DNA of 59,598 bases from Actinomycetes bacterium (GCA_023387755.1 JAEWHO010000046.1:1-59598), one strand, 5' to 3'; positions 32,638 to 40,829 are shown, counted from the stretch's first letter. A program made the numbers and translations. The notes: a model not told the origin generated them from the sequence alone.

Positions 32638-34197
32638 ATGATTTCCTTACCCTGGTTGACGATTTTGATCGCGTTGCCGGCGCTAGGTGCCCTCGTGATC
32701 GGCGTCTTCCCGCAGATGGGGGCCAGTGCCCGTCCATTCGCCCTCGGGGTGTCGGTCGCTGAGCTCGTCATCGCGATTGTCGCGGCCACGCAATTCGATT
32801 TCAGTCAGGCAGCTACCCAGCAGCTGACCGAGTCGGCGCCGTGGATTAAGGCCCTGGGAGTCTCCTGGGCGCTGGGCGTTAACGGGTTGGCGCTGGTGAT
32901 GATCCTGCTTGCTGTTGCGTTGGTTCCGCTCGTGCTGCTGGCTCACCGCCCCGCAACGGCAGTATCCGACGACGCCGCCTCCGCTTCGCATGGGCGCGGC
33001 TACAGCGCCTGGGTACTGGCTCTGACCGCCTTCATGGTGGCCATCTTTGCGGCCCGTGACCTGTTCTTGTTCTACGTCGTCTTCGAAGCGATGCTCATCC
33101 CGGTCTACTTCCTGGTGGGCCGCTACGGTTCGGCCAAGCGCCGGCAGGCCGCGATTAAGTTCTTGCTGTACTCGCTGGCTGGCGGGCTCGTCATGCTGGT
33201 GGGTGTTATCACCCTGTACGTGTACGCGCCCCACAGCGAAAGCACCTTCCACCTGGACAACCTCGCAGGCTCGGTACCCCCGCAGGTGCAGATGTTCGTG
33301 TTTATCACCTTCTTCATCGCGTTCGCGATTAAGGCCCCGATGGTGCCGGTACACACCTGGTTGCCCGATACCGCGGAGGCAGCCCCGGCGGGAACCTCGG
33401 TACTGCTGGTCGGCATCCTCGATAAGGTAGGCACCTTCGGAATGATGATGATCTGCCTGCCCCTGTTCCCGCAGGCAAGCGCCCAGGCAGCGCCGGTGAT
33501 TATCGTGCTGGCTGTGGTCTCGATTATTTGGGGTGGTCTCATGGCCGTGGCTGAGCGTGATCTGCTCCGCCTGGTTTCCTACACCTCGGTCTCCCACTTC
33601 GGGTTCATCGTCATGGGTATCTTCATTGGCTCTTCGGTCGCCATGACCGGGTCGATGGTGTACATGGTGGCCCACGGGATCACCACGGCCGGTATGTTCT
33701 TCCTGGTGGAGTTCCTCTCCCGCCGCGGCGGCAGCGTCCAGATCCCGCACTACCGCGGCATGCAGCGCACCACCCCGGTGCTGGCGGGCCTGTTCCTGTT
33801 CACCGGTCTCGCCTCCATTGCCCTGCCGGGCCTGTCCGGATTCGTACCGGAGTATATGGTTCTCATGGGTAGCTTCGGTGCGAATGTGTGGGCTGCTAGC
33901 TTCGCCGTGCTCGGCGTCATTATCGCGGCCCTGTACGTGCTGCTGCCTTACCAGCGGGTATTCACCGGCCCGGAGAACACCGAGGCTCTCACCAGCACCG
34001 CTGATCTGGACGGACAAGAAAAGACCGTGCTTGCCCCGCTGGCAGTCGCCATGGTCGTCTTTGGGGTACTGCCATCGCTACTGATTAACGTCGTCCAGCC
34101 GGTCGCTGACACGATCACCATAACCACTGACGCCACCATCAGCGCCCCCGCTGAGGTAGCGCCGCAGGCTATCGCCACTGATAGGAGCGAGAAGTGA
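32638..34197 (+). CDS. nuoM: NADH-quinone oxidoreductase subunit NuoM
   Basis: A 519-residue antiporter-like proton-pumping subunit with about 14 helices. Characteristic segments are FYVVFEAMLIPVYFLVGRYG (the key Glu), FAIKAPMVPVHTWLPDTAEA (pump Lys) and AERDLLRLVSYTSVSHFGF. The C-terminus after the last helix is a short Ala/Thr-rich tail. GAAAGG ribosome site upstream; the stop overlaps the nuoN GTG by 4 nt. Confidence 0.97.
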   Translation: MISLPWLTILIALPALGALVIGVFPQMGASARPFALGVSVAELVIAIVAATQFDFSQAATQQLTESAPWIKALGVSWALGVNGLALVMILLAVALVPLVLLAHRPATAVSDDAASASHGRGYSAWVLALTAFMVAIFAARDLFLFYVVFEAMLIPVYFLVGRYGSAKRRQAAIKFLLYSLAGGLVMLVGVITLYVYAPHSESTFHLDNLAGSVPPQVQMFVFITFFIAFAIKAPMVPVHTWLPDTAEAAPAGTSVLLVGILDKVGTFGMMMICLPLFPQASAQAAPVIIVLAVVSIIWGGLMAVAERDLLRLVSYTSVSHFGFIVMGIFIGSSVAMTGSMVYMVAHGITTAGMFFLVEFLSRRGGSVQIPHYRGMQRTTPVLAGLFLFTGLASIALPGLSGFVPEYMVLMGSFGANVWAASFAVLGVIIAALYVLLPYQRVFTGPENTEALTSTADLDGQEKTVLAPLAVAMVVFGVLPSLLINVVQPVADTITITTDATISAPAEVAPQAIATDRSEK

Positions 34198-35759
34198 CGC
34201 AGTTCGTAGCTCCCGAGATCGCGTGGGCATCCCTCACGCCGATCCTCATCATTTTCACGGCCGCCGTGCTCGGCGTGCTAGTGGAGGCTTTTGTGCCGCG
34301 TCAGCCGCGCCGGTCGGTGCAGATGGTGCTGGCACTGGTCGCTATCGCCGCCGCGCTGGTTGCGGTGGTGTGGCGGTGGACCACCATCGCCGTCGCCGGC
34401 CCGCAGTCGGTGCTGGGCGGTGCCCTGCAGGAAGACCCGTTCAGCCTCGGGGTGCAGGCCGTAGCGCTCATCGCTGCCCTGCTCGCGGTTATGGTGCTCT
34501 CTGACCGGACCACGGCGCAGGACGGCGCTATTGTCGCCGCCGGTGCTACTCGCCCCGGCTCCCCGGAAGAGGAGGACTATACCCGGGCTGGCTTCGCCGT
34601 CAGCGAGGTCTACCCGCTTAGCCTCTTCGCTCTGGGCGGTATGCTCGTCTTCCCGGCCACCGGGGATCTCGTCACCCTGTTCATCGCTCTGGAAGTGATG
34701 TCCCTGCCGCTGTACATCCTGGCCGGCTTAGCTCGCCGTCGGCGCTTGCTCTCCCAGGAAGCGTCACTCAAGTACTTTGTGCTGGGGGCGTTCTCCTCCG
34801 CTTTCATGCTGTTTGGTATCGCCCTGGTGTATGGCTTCTCGGGTGGCTTCACCTACCGCGATATTGCTGCCGCCACGGCTACTGTTTCCGGGCATGACAC
34901 GCTCCTGCTCGCGGGCGTGGTGCTGATTTTGGTGGGCTTGCTGTTTAAGATTGGTGCCGCTCCGTTCCATACCTGGACCCCGGATGTTTATCAGGGTGCA
35001 CCCACCCCGGTAACGGGCTTCATGGCTGCTGGCGTGAAGGTAGCCGCTTTCGGTGCGCTGGTTCGGTTCTTCTACGTCATCGGCTACGCCCTGACGTGGG
35101 ATATTACGCCGCTGCTGGTGGGGGCCACGGTACTCACGATCGTGGTCGGCACCGTTCTCGGTGTGGTGCAAAACGACATTAAGCGCATGCTCGCCTACTC
35201 CTCGATCGCTCATGCGGGCTTCCTACTACTCGGGCTGATCGCCACCAACCAGGCTGCAATCAGCGCGATCATGTTCTACCTCCTCGCCTATGGTCTGGCG
35301 ACCGTCGGCGCGTTCGGGGTGATCTCGCTAGTACGCGAGGTGGACGAAGACGGCTCGATGACTGCCGAAGCTACCCGCATCGACCAGTGGGCCGGGCTCG
35401 GCCGTCGTCACCCATTGCTGGCTGCAGCCATGATGATCTTCCTGCTGTCCTTTGCGGGTATTCCGCTCACCAGCGGCTTTATCGGCAAGTTCGTGGTCTT
35501 CATGGCCGCCATCGGTGGGGGATACACCTGGGCTGTCGTCCTGGCGGTCATTGCCTCGGCCGCCACCGCGTTCTTCTACGTGCGCGTACTCGTGGTGATG
35601 TTCCTCGACGACGCCGAAGAGAACACGGTTGAGGTGGCTCATTCTGAAGGGCCCGCCACGATCGCGGTGGCGCTGTGCGCGATCGCGACTGTGGTGCTCG
35701 GCATTATCCCGAACTCTGCTCTGAGTCTCGCAGCGGAAGTCAGTAAGCTATTACCGTGA
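34194..35759 (+). CDS. nuoN: NADH-quinone oxidoreductase subunit NuoN
   Basis: A 521-residue antiporter-like proton-pumping subunit closing the nuo operon. Landmarks are FIALEVMSLPLYILAGLARR (key Glu), LFKIGAAPFHTWTPDVYQGAP, and DIKRMLAYSSIAHAGFLLLG. A charged loop near residue 110-125 (GATRPGSPEEEDYTRAG) is an insertion compared with E. coli. GTG start overlapping nuoM by 4 nt. Its stop overlaps the GTG of the polyprenyl synthase, so quinone side-chain synthesis is coupled to nuo expression. Confidence 0.97.
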   Translation: MTQFVAPEIAWASLTPILIIFTAAVLGVLVEAFVPRQPRRSVQMVLALVAIAAALVAVVWRWTTIAVAGPQSVLGGALQEDPFSLGVQAVALIAALLAVMVLSDRTTAQDGAIVAAGATRPGSPEEEDYTRAGFAVSEVYPLSLFALGGMLVFPATGDLVTLFIALEVMSLPLYILAGLARRRRLLSQEASLKYFVLGAFSSAFMLFGIALVYGFSGGFTYRDIAAATATVSGHDTLLLAGVVLILVGLLFKIGAAPFHTWTPDVYQGAPTPVTGFMAAGVKVAAFGALVRFFYVIGYALTWDITPLLVGATVLTIVVGTVLGVVQNDIKRMLAYSSIAHAGFLLLGLIATNQAAISAIMFYLLAYGLATVGAFGVISLVREVDEDGSMTAEATRIDQWAGLGRRHPLLAAAMMIFLLSFAGIPLTSGFIGKFVVFMAAIGGGYTWAVVLAVIASAATAFFYVRVLVVMFLDDAEENTVEVAHSEGPATIAVALCAIATVVLGIIPNSALSLAAEVSKLLP

Positions 35760-36739
35760 CGCCACCATTTGATTTCAATGCCCTCTCCGCGCATTTAGAT
35801 GCCGTCGAGGAGCGCCTCCGGGAGGCAACCTCCCATGAGGAACGCGCGATTGACGAAGCCACCTCGCACCTGGCTAAAGCAGGTGGCAAGCGGATGCGCC
35901 CAGCCCTGGTGATCTTGGCATCCCAGCTGGGTGAAGGCGTGAACGAGGCCGTTGAAAAGGCCGCCGTCGGGGTGGAACTCACCCACTTGGCCACGCTCTA
36001 CCACGACGACGTTATGGACTCCGCGGCTCTGCGCCGCGGAGCCCCGGCAGCTCACGAAGTGTGGGGGAACTCGGCCGCTATCCTTACCGGTGACCTCCTG
36101 TTCGCGCGGGCCTCGCAGATTATCGCGTCGCTGGGCGCGCAGGCCGTCCTCATCCACGCCGAGACGTTCGAGCGGCTATGCCTGGGCCAGCTGCACGAAA
36201 CCCTGGGCGTACAAGACGGGCAGGATCCGGTGAAGCACTATATCGACGTGCTCGCTGATAAGACGGGTTCCCTGATCGCCACCTCCGCCCGGTATGGTGC
36301 GATTTTCGGCGGTGCCGATCCGGCCTATATCGAGATGCTGCAGCGGTACGGAGAGAAGGTTGGGGTAGCTTTCCAGCTGTCCGACGACGTCATCGACCTG
36401 GCCTCGGACTCAGCCGCGACCGGGAAAACCCCGGGCACGGACCTGCGCGAAGGCGTAGACACTATGCCGATCCTGCTGCTGCGTCAGCGCGCTGCGGCCG
36501 GCACCTTGGACGCCGAGGGGCAGGCTATCCTAGCGGCCCTGGAAAATGATCTGTCTACCGACCATGCACTCAGCAGCGTGGTCGGCCAGATTCGCGAGCA
36601 TGAGGTTGTAGGGGAGGCTCGCACGATGGCGCGGCAGTGGGCCGACGACGCTGTTGCAGAGTTGGCCGGTCTGCCGTCGTCGGATGTCAAAGATGCGCTG
36701 ACCGAATTCGCTGTTCTTCTGGTTAACCGAATGGGGTAA
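35756..36739 (+). CDS. trans-Polyprenyl diphosphate synthase (menaquinone side chain)
   Basis: A 327-residue all-helical isoprenyl chain elongator. The first Asp-rich motif DDVMD is at residues 84-88, followed by LRRGAPAAHE; the second, QLSDDVIDLASD, is near residue 206. GGKRMRP near 43-49 binds isopentenyl diphosphate. Bulky residues upstream of the first motif (TLYHDD) are compatible with a medium or long chain, but the length cannot be fixed by eye. It overlaps nuoN by 4 nt. Product use by MenA is inferred from context; homologues in mycobacteria (grcC1) lie beside menJ. Confidence 0.92.
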   Translation: MTPPFDFNALSAHLDAVEERLREATSHEERAIDEATSHLAKAGGKRMRPALVILASQLGEGVNEAVEKAAVGVELTHLATLYHDDVMDSAALRRGAPAAHEVWGNSAAILTGDLLFARASQIIASLGAQAVLIHAETFERLCLGQLHETLGVQDGQDPVKHYIDVLADKTGSLIATSARYGAIFGGADPAYIEMLQRYGEKVGVAFQLSDDVIDLASDSAATGKTPGTDLREGVDTMPILLLRQRAAAGTLDAEGQAILAALENDLSTDHALSSVVGQIREHEVVGEARTMARQWADDAVAELAGLPSSDVKDALTEFAVLLVNRMG

Positions 36740-36744
36740 GTGAC

Positions 36745-38109
36745 GTGGTCGAAGGTGCATGGCAGTTCCGGGAGATGCCCGTTAAAGACATCGTCTTTTC
36801 GACCACTGACGACCGCGGGATCATCACGGACGTCAACGTCGTCTTTGGGCGGTTAGCACAGTTTTCGCGCGCGGAACTCATCGGTGCCCCGCATAATATC
36901 GTTCGCCACCCGGCGATGCCCGGGGCGGTTTTCAAGGCTATGTGGGATACGCTGCAGGCCGGGCAGCCCTTCGTCGGGTACGTCCGCAATATGGCGGCAG
37001 ACGGCAAAGAATACGTAGTTTTCGCAACGGTCACGCCGCTGCCTGGCGGCGGCTACCTATCGGTACGCACCCGCCCAGTAGTCAAGAAGCTATTTTCGGC
37101 TGCGATCCGGCTCTACCGATCCGTGCACCGTGCGGAAGAGAATTACCGCAGCGAGGGCAGTAATCGGCGCGAGGTTGCCGCGCGGGGCGTGGAGAAGCTG
37201 GTGGAACAGCTGAACGAGGCCGGGTTCCCCAACTACGAGCATTTCATGTGGCAAGCATTGCCTGCCGAAGTCACCACCCGGGAAGCCCAGTTGGACGGAC
37301 TACCCGGGCGTGATCACGAGCCCGGTATCCTCGGCCAGGCGCTCGCCATTACCCGCGGGATTATGGGCGAGTTAGATATGTGGATGGATGCAGCCGAACA
37401 ACTACATGACCTCACCACCCAGATTCGCGCCGTCGCCGCCGATATCACCGCGGATCTCACCGATGGAGCCGTGAAGGAAGAAACCATTGTGGCCTTCCGG
37501 TCGTGTGGGCCGCAGTACGACCAGGTAGTAGAGCCGCTGCAATTGTGGCTGCAGATGCAACCTATCGTCACGGCTGCACTTACTACCATGGTGGAACGGT
37601 TAACCGCACTAGCCGACAATTCGGCGCGCACCCGGTTCCGGATTGCGCTCTCCCGCCTGCACACCACGATGATCGCGAATTTTACGGTTGAGTTAATTGA
37701 TGGGGAGCCCGACGCCGCCGCGAGCGCCCACTCTATCGAAGCGCTCACGGTGGCCCTGCGGGACGGAATGCAGCAGATGCGCGCCAGCTTCGGTGACACC
37801 CGGAACCTGGCCTCAGCCAGTGCCGAATCGGTGGCGGGGGCAACTTTCGCCCTCGACGTGCCGCGGCAGGTTTTAGAGCTTTTTACCAACGGTATCCAGG
37901 GCCTGGATCTGCCCGCAGATTTGGCGCGGGAAGCTGCTAGGATCGCGGCAGCAGTGCAGCGGGCTGACGATAATCTAGCGCGGCTCAATACGTTGATCGA
38001 GGCCGCACGCCGCATAGGGGAGCGAGATATCCCCTTCAATATCAATGCGGACCTGGCGCAACTAGTGGCTGCCGCGCCACTCATCGCAACCTACCGCTCC
38101 CAGCGGTAG
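36745..38109 (+). CDS. Aer-like PAS domain protein without chemoreceptor domain
   Basis: A 454-residue soluble protein. Residues ~10-115 closely resemble the FAD-binding PAS domain of the aerotaxis receptor Aer: GIITDVN, FSRAELIGAPHNIVRHPAMP, FKAMWDTLQAGQPFVGYVRN and YLSVRTRP. The Asp of Aer's RHPDMP is Ala here, and the aromatic pocket is partly changed. The remaining ~330 residues are predicted helical, without HAMP, membrane helices, kinase, GGDEF or a methyl-accepting hairpin. The GTG start is 5 nt after the polyprenyl synthase stop, so it ends the nuo run. A redox- or oxygen-sensing partner protein is a reasonable inference; the output is unknown. Confidence 0.75.
   Translation: MVEGAWQFREMPVKDIVFSTTDDRGIITDVNVVFGRLAQFSRAELIGAPHNIVRHPAMPGAVFKAMWDTLQAGQPFVGYVRNMAADGKEYVVFATVTPLPGGGYLSVRTRPVVKKLFSAAIRLYRSVHRAEENYRSEGSNRREVAARGVEKLVEQLNEAGFPNYEHFMWQALPAEVTTREAQLDGLPGRDHEPGILGQALAITRGIMGELDMWMDAAEQLHDLTTQIRAVAADITADLTDGAVKEETIVAFRSCGPQYDQVVEPLQLWLQMQPIVTAALTTMVERLTALADNSARTRFRIALSRLHTTMIANFTVELIDGEPDAAASAHSIEALTVALRDGMQQMRASFGDTRNLASASAESVAGATFALDVPRQVLELFTNGIQGLDLPADLAREAARIAAAVQRADDNLARLNTLIEAARRIGERDIPFNINADLAQLVAAAPLIATYRSQR
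38091..38109 (+). terminator. Hairpin at the end of the PAS gene
   Basis: CTACCGCT (38091-38098) and AGCGGTAG (38102-38109) form a perfect 8-bp stem with a CCC loop. The TAG stop is the end of the 3' arm. A TTTT run occurs 9 nt later. It may end the menJ/nuo transcript. Confidence 0.5.
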
Positions 38110-38312
38110 GCCGGCCGCATTTTGTGGAAGAGGGGCCATATGTGTAGCGGGCCCTCACGCTGATACATACATATTGAGTGCGGGTAAGTCCCGGCCGCAA
38201 CGGGGAGACGTCTAGTACGCCCACAGCGGTGGCGCGCACACGCCAAGTTGCGAAGGCGGGGGTGGCTGTTTTTAGGATATGGCGACCCGATGTCTCTGCT
38301 TTGAGGAGCAAC

Positions 38313-38780
38313 ATGATGAAGACCGGCCGCCTTTTTATCGCTGCTATTGCCCTGGCCCTAGGGGCCTCTTTGGGAGCCTGCAGTGGCGATAACCCCGCCC
38401 CCGCGCCGAGCACGACGGCTCCTGCAACCGAGACTCACGCGTCTGCGACCACCAGTGCTCCCGCCACCGCTGAAGCCACCACCAGTGCTCCGGCAGGGGA
38501 GACCACTTCTCCCGCGTCGCAAGCAGGCGATCGGCCCAGCAAGGAAGAGCTGGCTGACCGGCTCTTCACCGGCGCGAAGGAAAAATTCGCACAAGCGGGG
38601 GAGTCTCTATCCCCAGAAAAGCTTGAGAACGCCAAGAAACGTATAACCTGCATGGTGGACAAAATCTACGATCAGCTATCCGACGCTGAGGTCAAGGAAA
38701 TGTGGAATACAGATTTCCAAACCGATCCCAGTGAAGGCCTGAAGACCAAGATGGATGGTGCCATTGGGGAATGTAAGTAG
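38313..38780 (+). CDS. Small lipoprotein, paralog 1 of a three-gene cluster (unknown function)
   Basis: A 155-residue predicted lipoprotein: a short basic start (MMKTGR), a hydrophobic segment and the lipobox LGAC. An Ala/Thr/Pro/Ser-rich spacer of ~50 residues follows. The conserved C-terminal helical domain has C-x2-D-x2-Y-x2-L-S-D-x-E-x2-E (TCMVDKIYDQLSDAEVKE) and a second Cys 41 residues later, two residues from the end. ATG 38313 follows TTGAGGAG and starts the signal peptide, so the longer GTG form (38178) was rejected. The same motif is in the next two genes. I do not recognise the family. The two Cys probably form a disulfide outside the cell. Confidence 0.8.
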   Translation: MMKTGRLFIAAIALALGASLGACSGDNPAPAPSTTAPATETHASATTSAPATAEATTSAPAGETTSPASQAGDRPSKEELADRLFTGAKEKFAQAGESLSPEKLENAKKRITCMVDKIYDQLSDAEVKEMWNTDFQTDPSEGLKTKMDGAIGECK

Positions 38781-38816
38781 TTCCCGAATAAACGGTACCG
38801 CATAGCCTTTTGCAGA

Positions 38817-38847
38817 CGATGGGCCCGCCACTTTGGCGGGCCCATCG
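38817..38847 (+). terminator. Strong terminator between paralogs 1 and 2
   Basis: A perfect 14-bp stem (CGATGGGCCCGCCA at 38817-38830, TGGCGGGCCCATCG at 38834-38847) with a CTT loop, 36 nt after the paralog 1 stop, followed by TTGTGCGTTATT. It makes paralog 1 its own transcript unit. Confidence 0.85.
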
Positions 38848-38880
38848 TTGTGCGTTATTAAATATAACTGCTTAGGAGAT

Positions 38881-39204
38881 ATGCTGTGGCCGCTCCTCTC
38901 ATCGCAACGCCTAGTCCCCAGTAGTAAGGTCGCCAAGGAGCAGCATATCGAAGAGTTCTATTACATACAGCTCGCGCATCTGCAGGGTCATATTTCAAGG
39001 AAAGCAACCGAGGAAGAAAAGGCACTAGAGCGAGCGTACGCAGCCTGTTACGGCGATCATTACTATAATCAGCTAACCGATGAAGAATTAGCGGAGGTAT
39101 ACCGCGAATTTAGGCAGGGGACACCAGTTACTGATGAAGCCCTTTTCCAAAAAATGGCCGAGCTGAGTGCGCCTTGCCGTGAGCTACCCCGTGGTGGGCA
39201 GTGA
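38881..39204 (+). CDS. Small protein, paralog 2 of the cluster (signal peptide lost)
   Basis: 107 residues. The C-terminal domain (ACYGDHYYNQLTDEELAEV, second Cys 43 residues after the first) has every conserved position of paralogs 1 and 3. Unlike them, the N-terminus (MLWPLLSSQRLVPSSK) is no clear signal peptide and has no lipobox, so it may be a decayed or cytoplasmic form. ATG 38881 follows TTAGGAG at good spacing. It is less GC-rich than its neighbours. No function is recognised. If expressed without export, its cysteines would not be expected to pair. Confidence 0.6.
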   Translation: MLWPLLSSQRLVPSSKVAKEQHIEEFYYIQLAHLQGHISRKATEEEKALERAYAACYGDHYYNQLTDEELAEVYREFRQGTPVTDEALFQKMAELSAPCRELPRGGQ

Positions 39205-39313
39205 AGGTAATTGTGCAAAAGGTAGGGTCTAGGTTCCGAGGCTGGCCAGGTCTATATACAAGCGATTTTGCGATTCCTACTTGCGTCTCCCAGATTTGTA
39301 TAAGGAGTGGAAA

Positions 39314-39777
39314 ATGAAAACGACCCGTATATACATTGCCTTTGCCGCTTTGGTGATAGGGGGTGTTCTAGGGGGGCCGGCCAGGAAGCTGCTCCGAGTT
39401 CGGATGCCACCGGCGGGCCGGTGGCGGCAGCCTCTGCTTCTAACGCTCCGGCCTCCGAAAGTGCTGAGTCTACGGCGAAGAAGGAAGACTCCAAACAGCT
39501 ACATATCGACGCTTGGATGGACGGCGTTATCGGGCACCCCGCCGCAGGCTCCGATTCTGAGACGCCCCTTGCAGAGCTGATCGCCCTAGCTCAAGAATGT
39601 GCGACCTGCGTTGTGGACCATTACTACGACTCGCTGTCCGATGCGGAATTGGCAGAGCTTGAAAATAACTTAGCCAATAAAAAGGAACCCAGCCTCGAGT
39701 TACAGGACAAGATCAAGCCACTCGTAAAACCATGCTGCGAACTGCTCCCTGATCACCCAGTCTTCTACGAGCGTTAA
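39314..39777 (+). pseudogene. Paralog 3 of the cluster, frameshifted at a G6 tract in the signal peptide
   Basis: The ATG at 39314, after TAAGGAG, begins a good signal peptide (MKTTRIYIAFAALVIGGVLGG). The frame breaks at a six-G run (39371-39376). The rest continues in another frame as GQEAAPSSDATGGPVAAAS and the conserved domain TCVVDHYYDSLSDAELAEL, with a second Cys 42 residues later, ending at TAA 39777. One extra G (seven) would restore the frame and give LGGAGQEAA. The lipobox Cys of paralog 1 would be absent even then. It is either an on/off slippage gene or a recent pseudogene; a sequencing error is also possible. Confidence 0.65.
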
Positions 39778-39820
39778 GGTGTGCCGAGCGGCTGGTGGTA
39801 TCCATCGCCGTCCCGCTCAT

Positions 39821-39877
39821 TGGGTCGGCAGATTCCCCATTGCGTTGGCGGATTCCACTGGGTAGGCAGATTCCAAC
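39821..39877. repeat. Three imperfect 18-20-bp direct repeats upstream of pheA
   Basis: Units TGGGTCGGCAGATTCCCCAT (39821-39840), TGCGTTGGCGGATTCCAC (39841-39858) and TGGGTAGGCAGATTCCAAC (39859-39877) share GG(T)nGGCRGATTCC in tandem, ending 19 bp before the pheA -10 box. Placement suggests a multi-site operator, but a neutral repeat cannot be excluded. Confidence 0.6.
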
Positions 39878-39895
39878 CTGCCCGGCGCGCTCTAT

Positions 39896-39901
39896 TACAG
39901 T
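39896..39901 (+). promoter_or_regulatory. Leaderless -10 box of pheA
   Basis: TACAGT lies 6 nt before the ATG at 39908; no ribosome binding site is visible. Confidence 0.55.
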
Positions 39902-39907
39902 GACCCT

Positions 39908-40798
39908 ATGACCAGTCCGCTACGTGTTGCCGTTCAAGGAGAGTTCGGTTCTAACTCCGATATGGCCGCCTCCCAAATCCTGCCCGGGGCCACAGTGGTG
40001 CCGTGCGAGTCTTTTCAGGCGGCCTTCGACGCCGTGCGGGACGGGCAAGCGGATCGGGCGCTGATACCGGTAGAAAACTCTTCTGCCGGGCGCGTAGCTG
40101 ACCCGCACGCCCTGCTACCGGACGCCGGGCTGCACATCATCGGCGAACATTTCATGCCGATCCACTTTGACCTGGTAGCGGTGCGCGGGGCGGCTTTAGA
40201 AACCATCCGCACCGTCCGCTCCCACGTCCACGCCTTCGGGCAGTGCAGCCAGCTGCTGCGGGACCGCTCCTGGGCCCGGCATATCAGCGCCGATACCGCT
40301 GGTGCTGCCCGGGAAGTCGCGGACCTGGGCGATGAAACAGTAGCCGCATTAGCGCCGTCGGGCGTGGCTGAACGCTACGGTTTGGAGGTGCTGCGCTCAC
40401 ACGTGGAAGACTCCGCCTCCAACGCCACCCGCTTCCTGTTGCTGAGCCCGGAAGAGGAGATCACGCGGGTAGAAGAAGCCATCACCACGCTCCTGTTCCG
40501 GGTGCGTAACGTGCCGGCGGCGCTGTATAAATGCCTGGGCGGATTTGCGACCAATTCGGTGAATATCACCAAAATTGAGAGCTACCAGCTCGGCGCCACG
40601 TTCTGCGCCTCCCAGTTCTACCTCGATATTGACGGGCACATGCACGATCATCGCGTGATGCTGGCGTTGCAGGAACTGCGGTTCTTTGTCACCGATTTGC
40701 GGGTGCTCGGCTGCTACCCGGCCCACCCCTACCGCGCGAACCTGCGTGCCGATCAGCAGCGGGCCGAGCAGGAAGAGGCCGCACATACCCGCCTCTGA
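39908..40798 (+). CDS. pheA: Prephenate dehydratase PheA
   Basis: A 296-residue monofunctional enzyme that converts prephenate to phenylpyruvate for phenylalanine synthesis. The catalytic domain shows VAVQGEFGSNSDMAA, IPVENSSAGRV and the diagnostic SASNATRFLLL (the Thr-Arg-Phe triad) near residue 172. A C-terminal ACT domain (~195-275) contains the allosteric segment KIESYQLG, where Aer-like ESRP motifs normally sit, so phenylalanine feedback control is likely. The HVHAFGQCSQLLR segment is typical. It has its own leaderless promoter and three upstream direct repeats. Confidence 0.94.
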   Translation: MTSPLRVAVQGEFGSNSDMAASQILPGATVVPCESFQAAFDAVRDGQADRALIPVENSSAGRVADPHALLPDAGLHIIGEHFMPIHFDLVAVRGAALETIRTVRSHVHAFGQCSQLLRDRSWARHISADTAGAAREVADLGDETVAALAPSGVAERYGLEVLRSHVEDSASNATRFLLLSPEEEITRVEEAITTLLFRVRNVPAALYKCLGGFATNSVNITKIESYQLGATFCASQFYLDIDGHMHDHRVMLALQELRFFVTDLRVLGCYPAHPYRANLRADQQRAEQEEAAHTRL

Positions 40799-40823
40799 CC
40801 GTGCGTGCCCGGATACTGCCACG

Positions 40824-40829
40824 TAGGCT
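40824..40829 (+). promoter_or_regulatory. Leaderless -10 box of ppk2
   Basis: TAGGCT lies 6 nt before the ATG at 40836, with the same GTAGGCTGGG context seen before murB (47167). Confidence 0.6.

Noticed and set aside
30664..34017. Long minus-strand frames (378 and 444 residues) opposite nuoL and nuoM
   Set aside because: His/Gln/Glu-rich translations from the reverse complement of membrane-protein codons; no family motif and no ribosome site.
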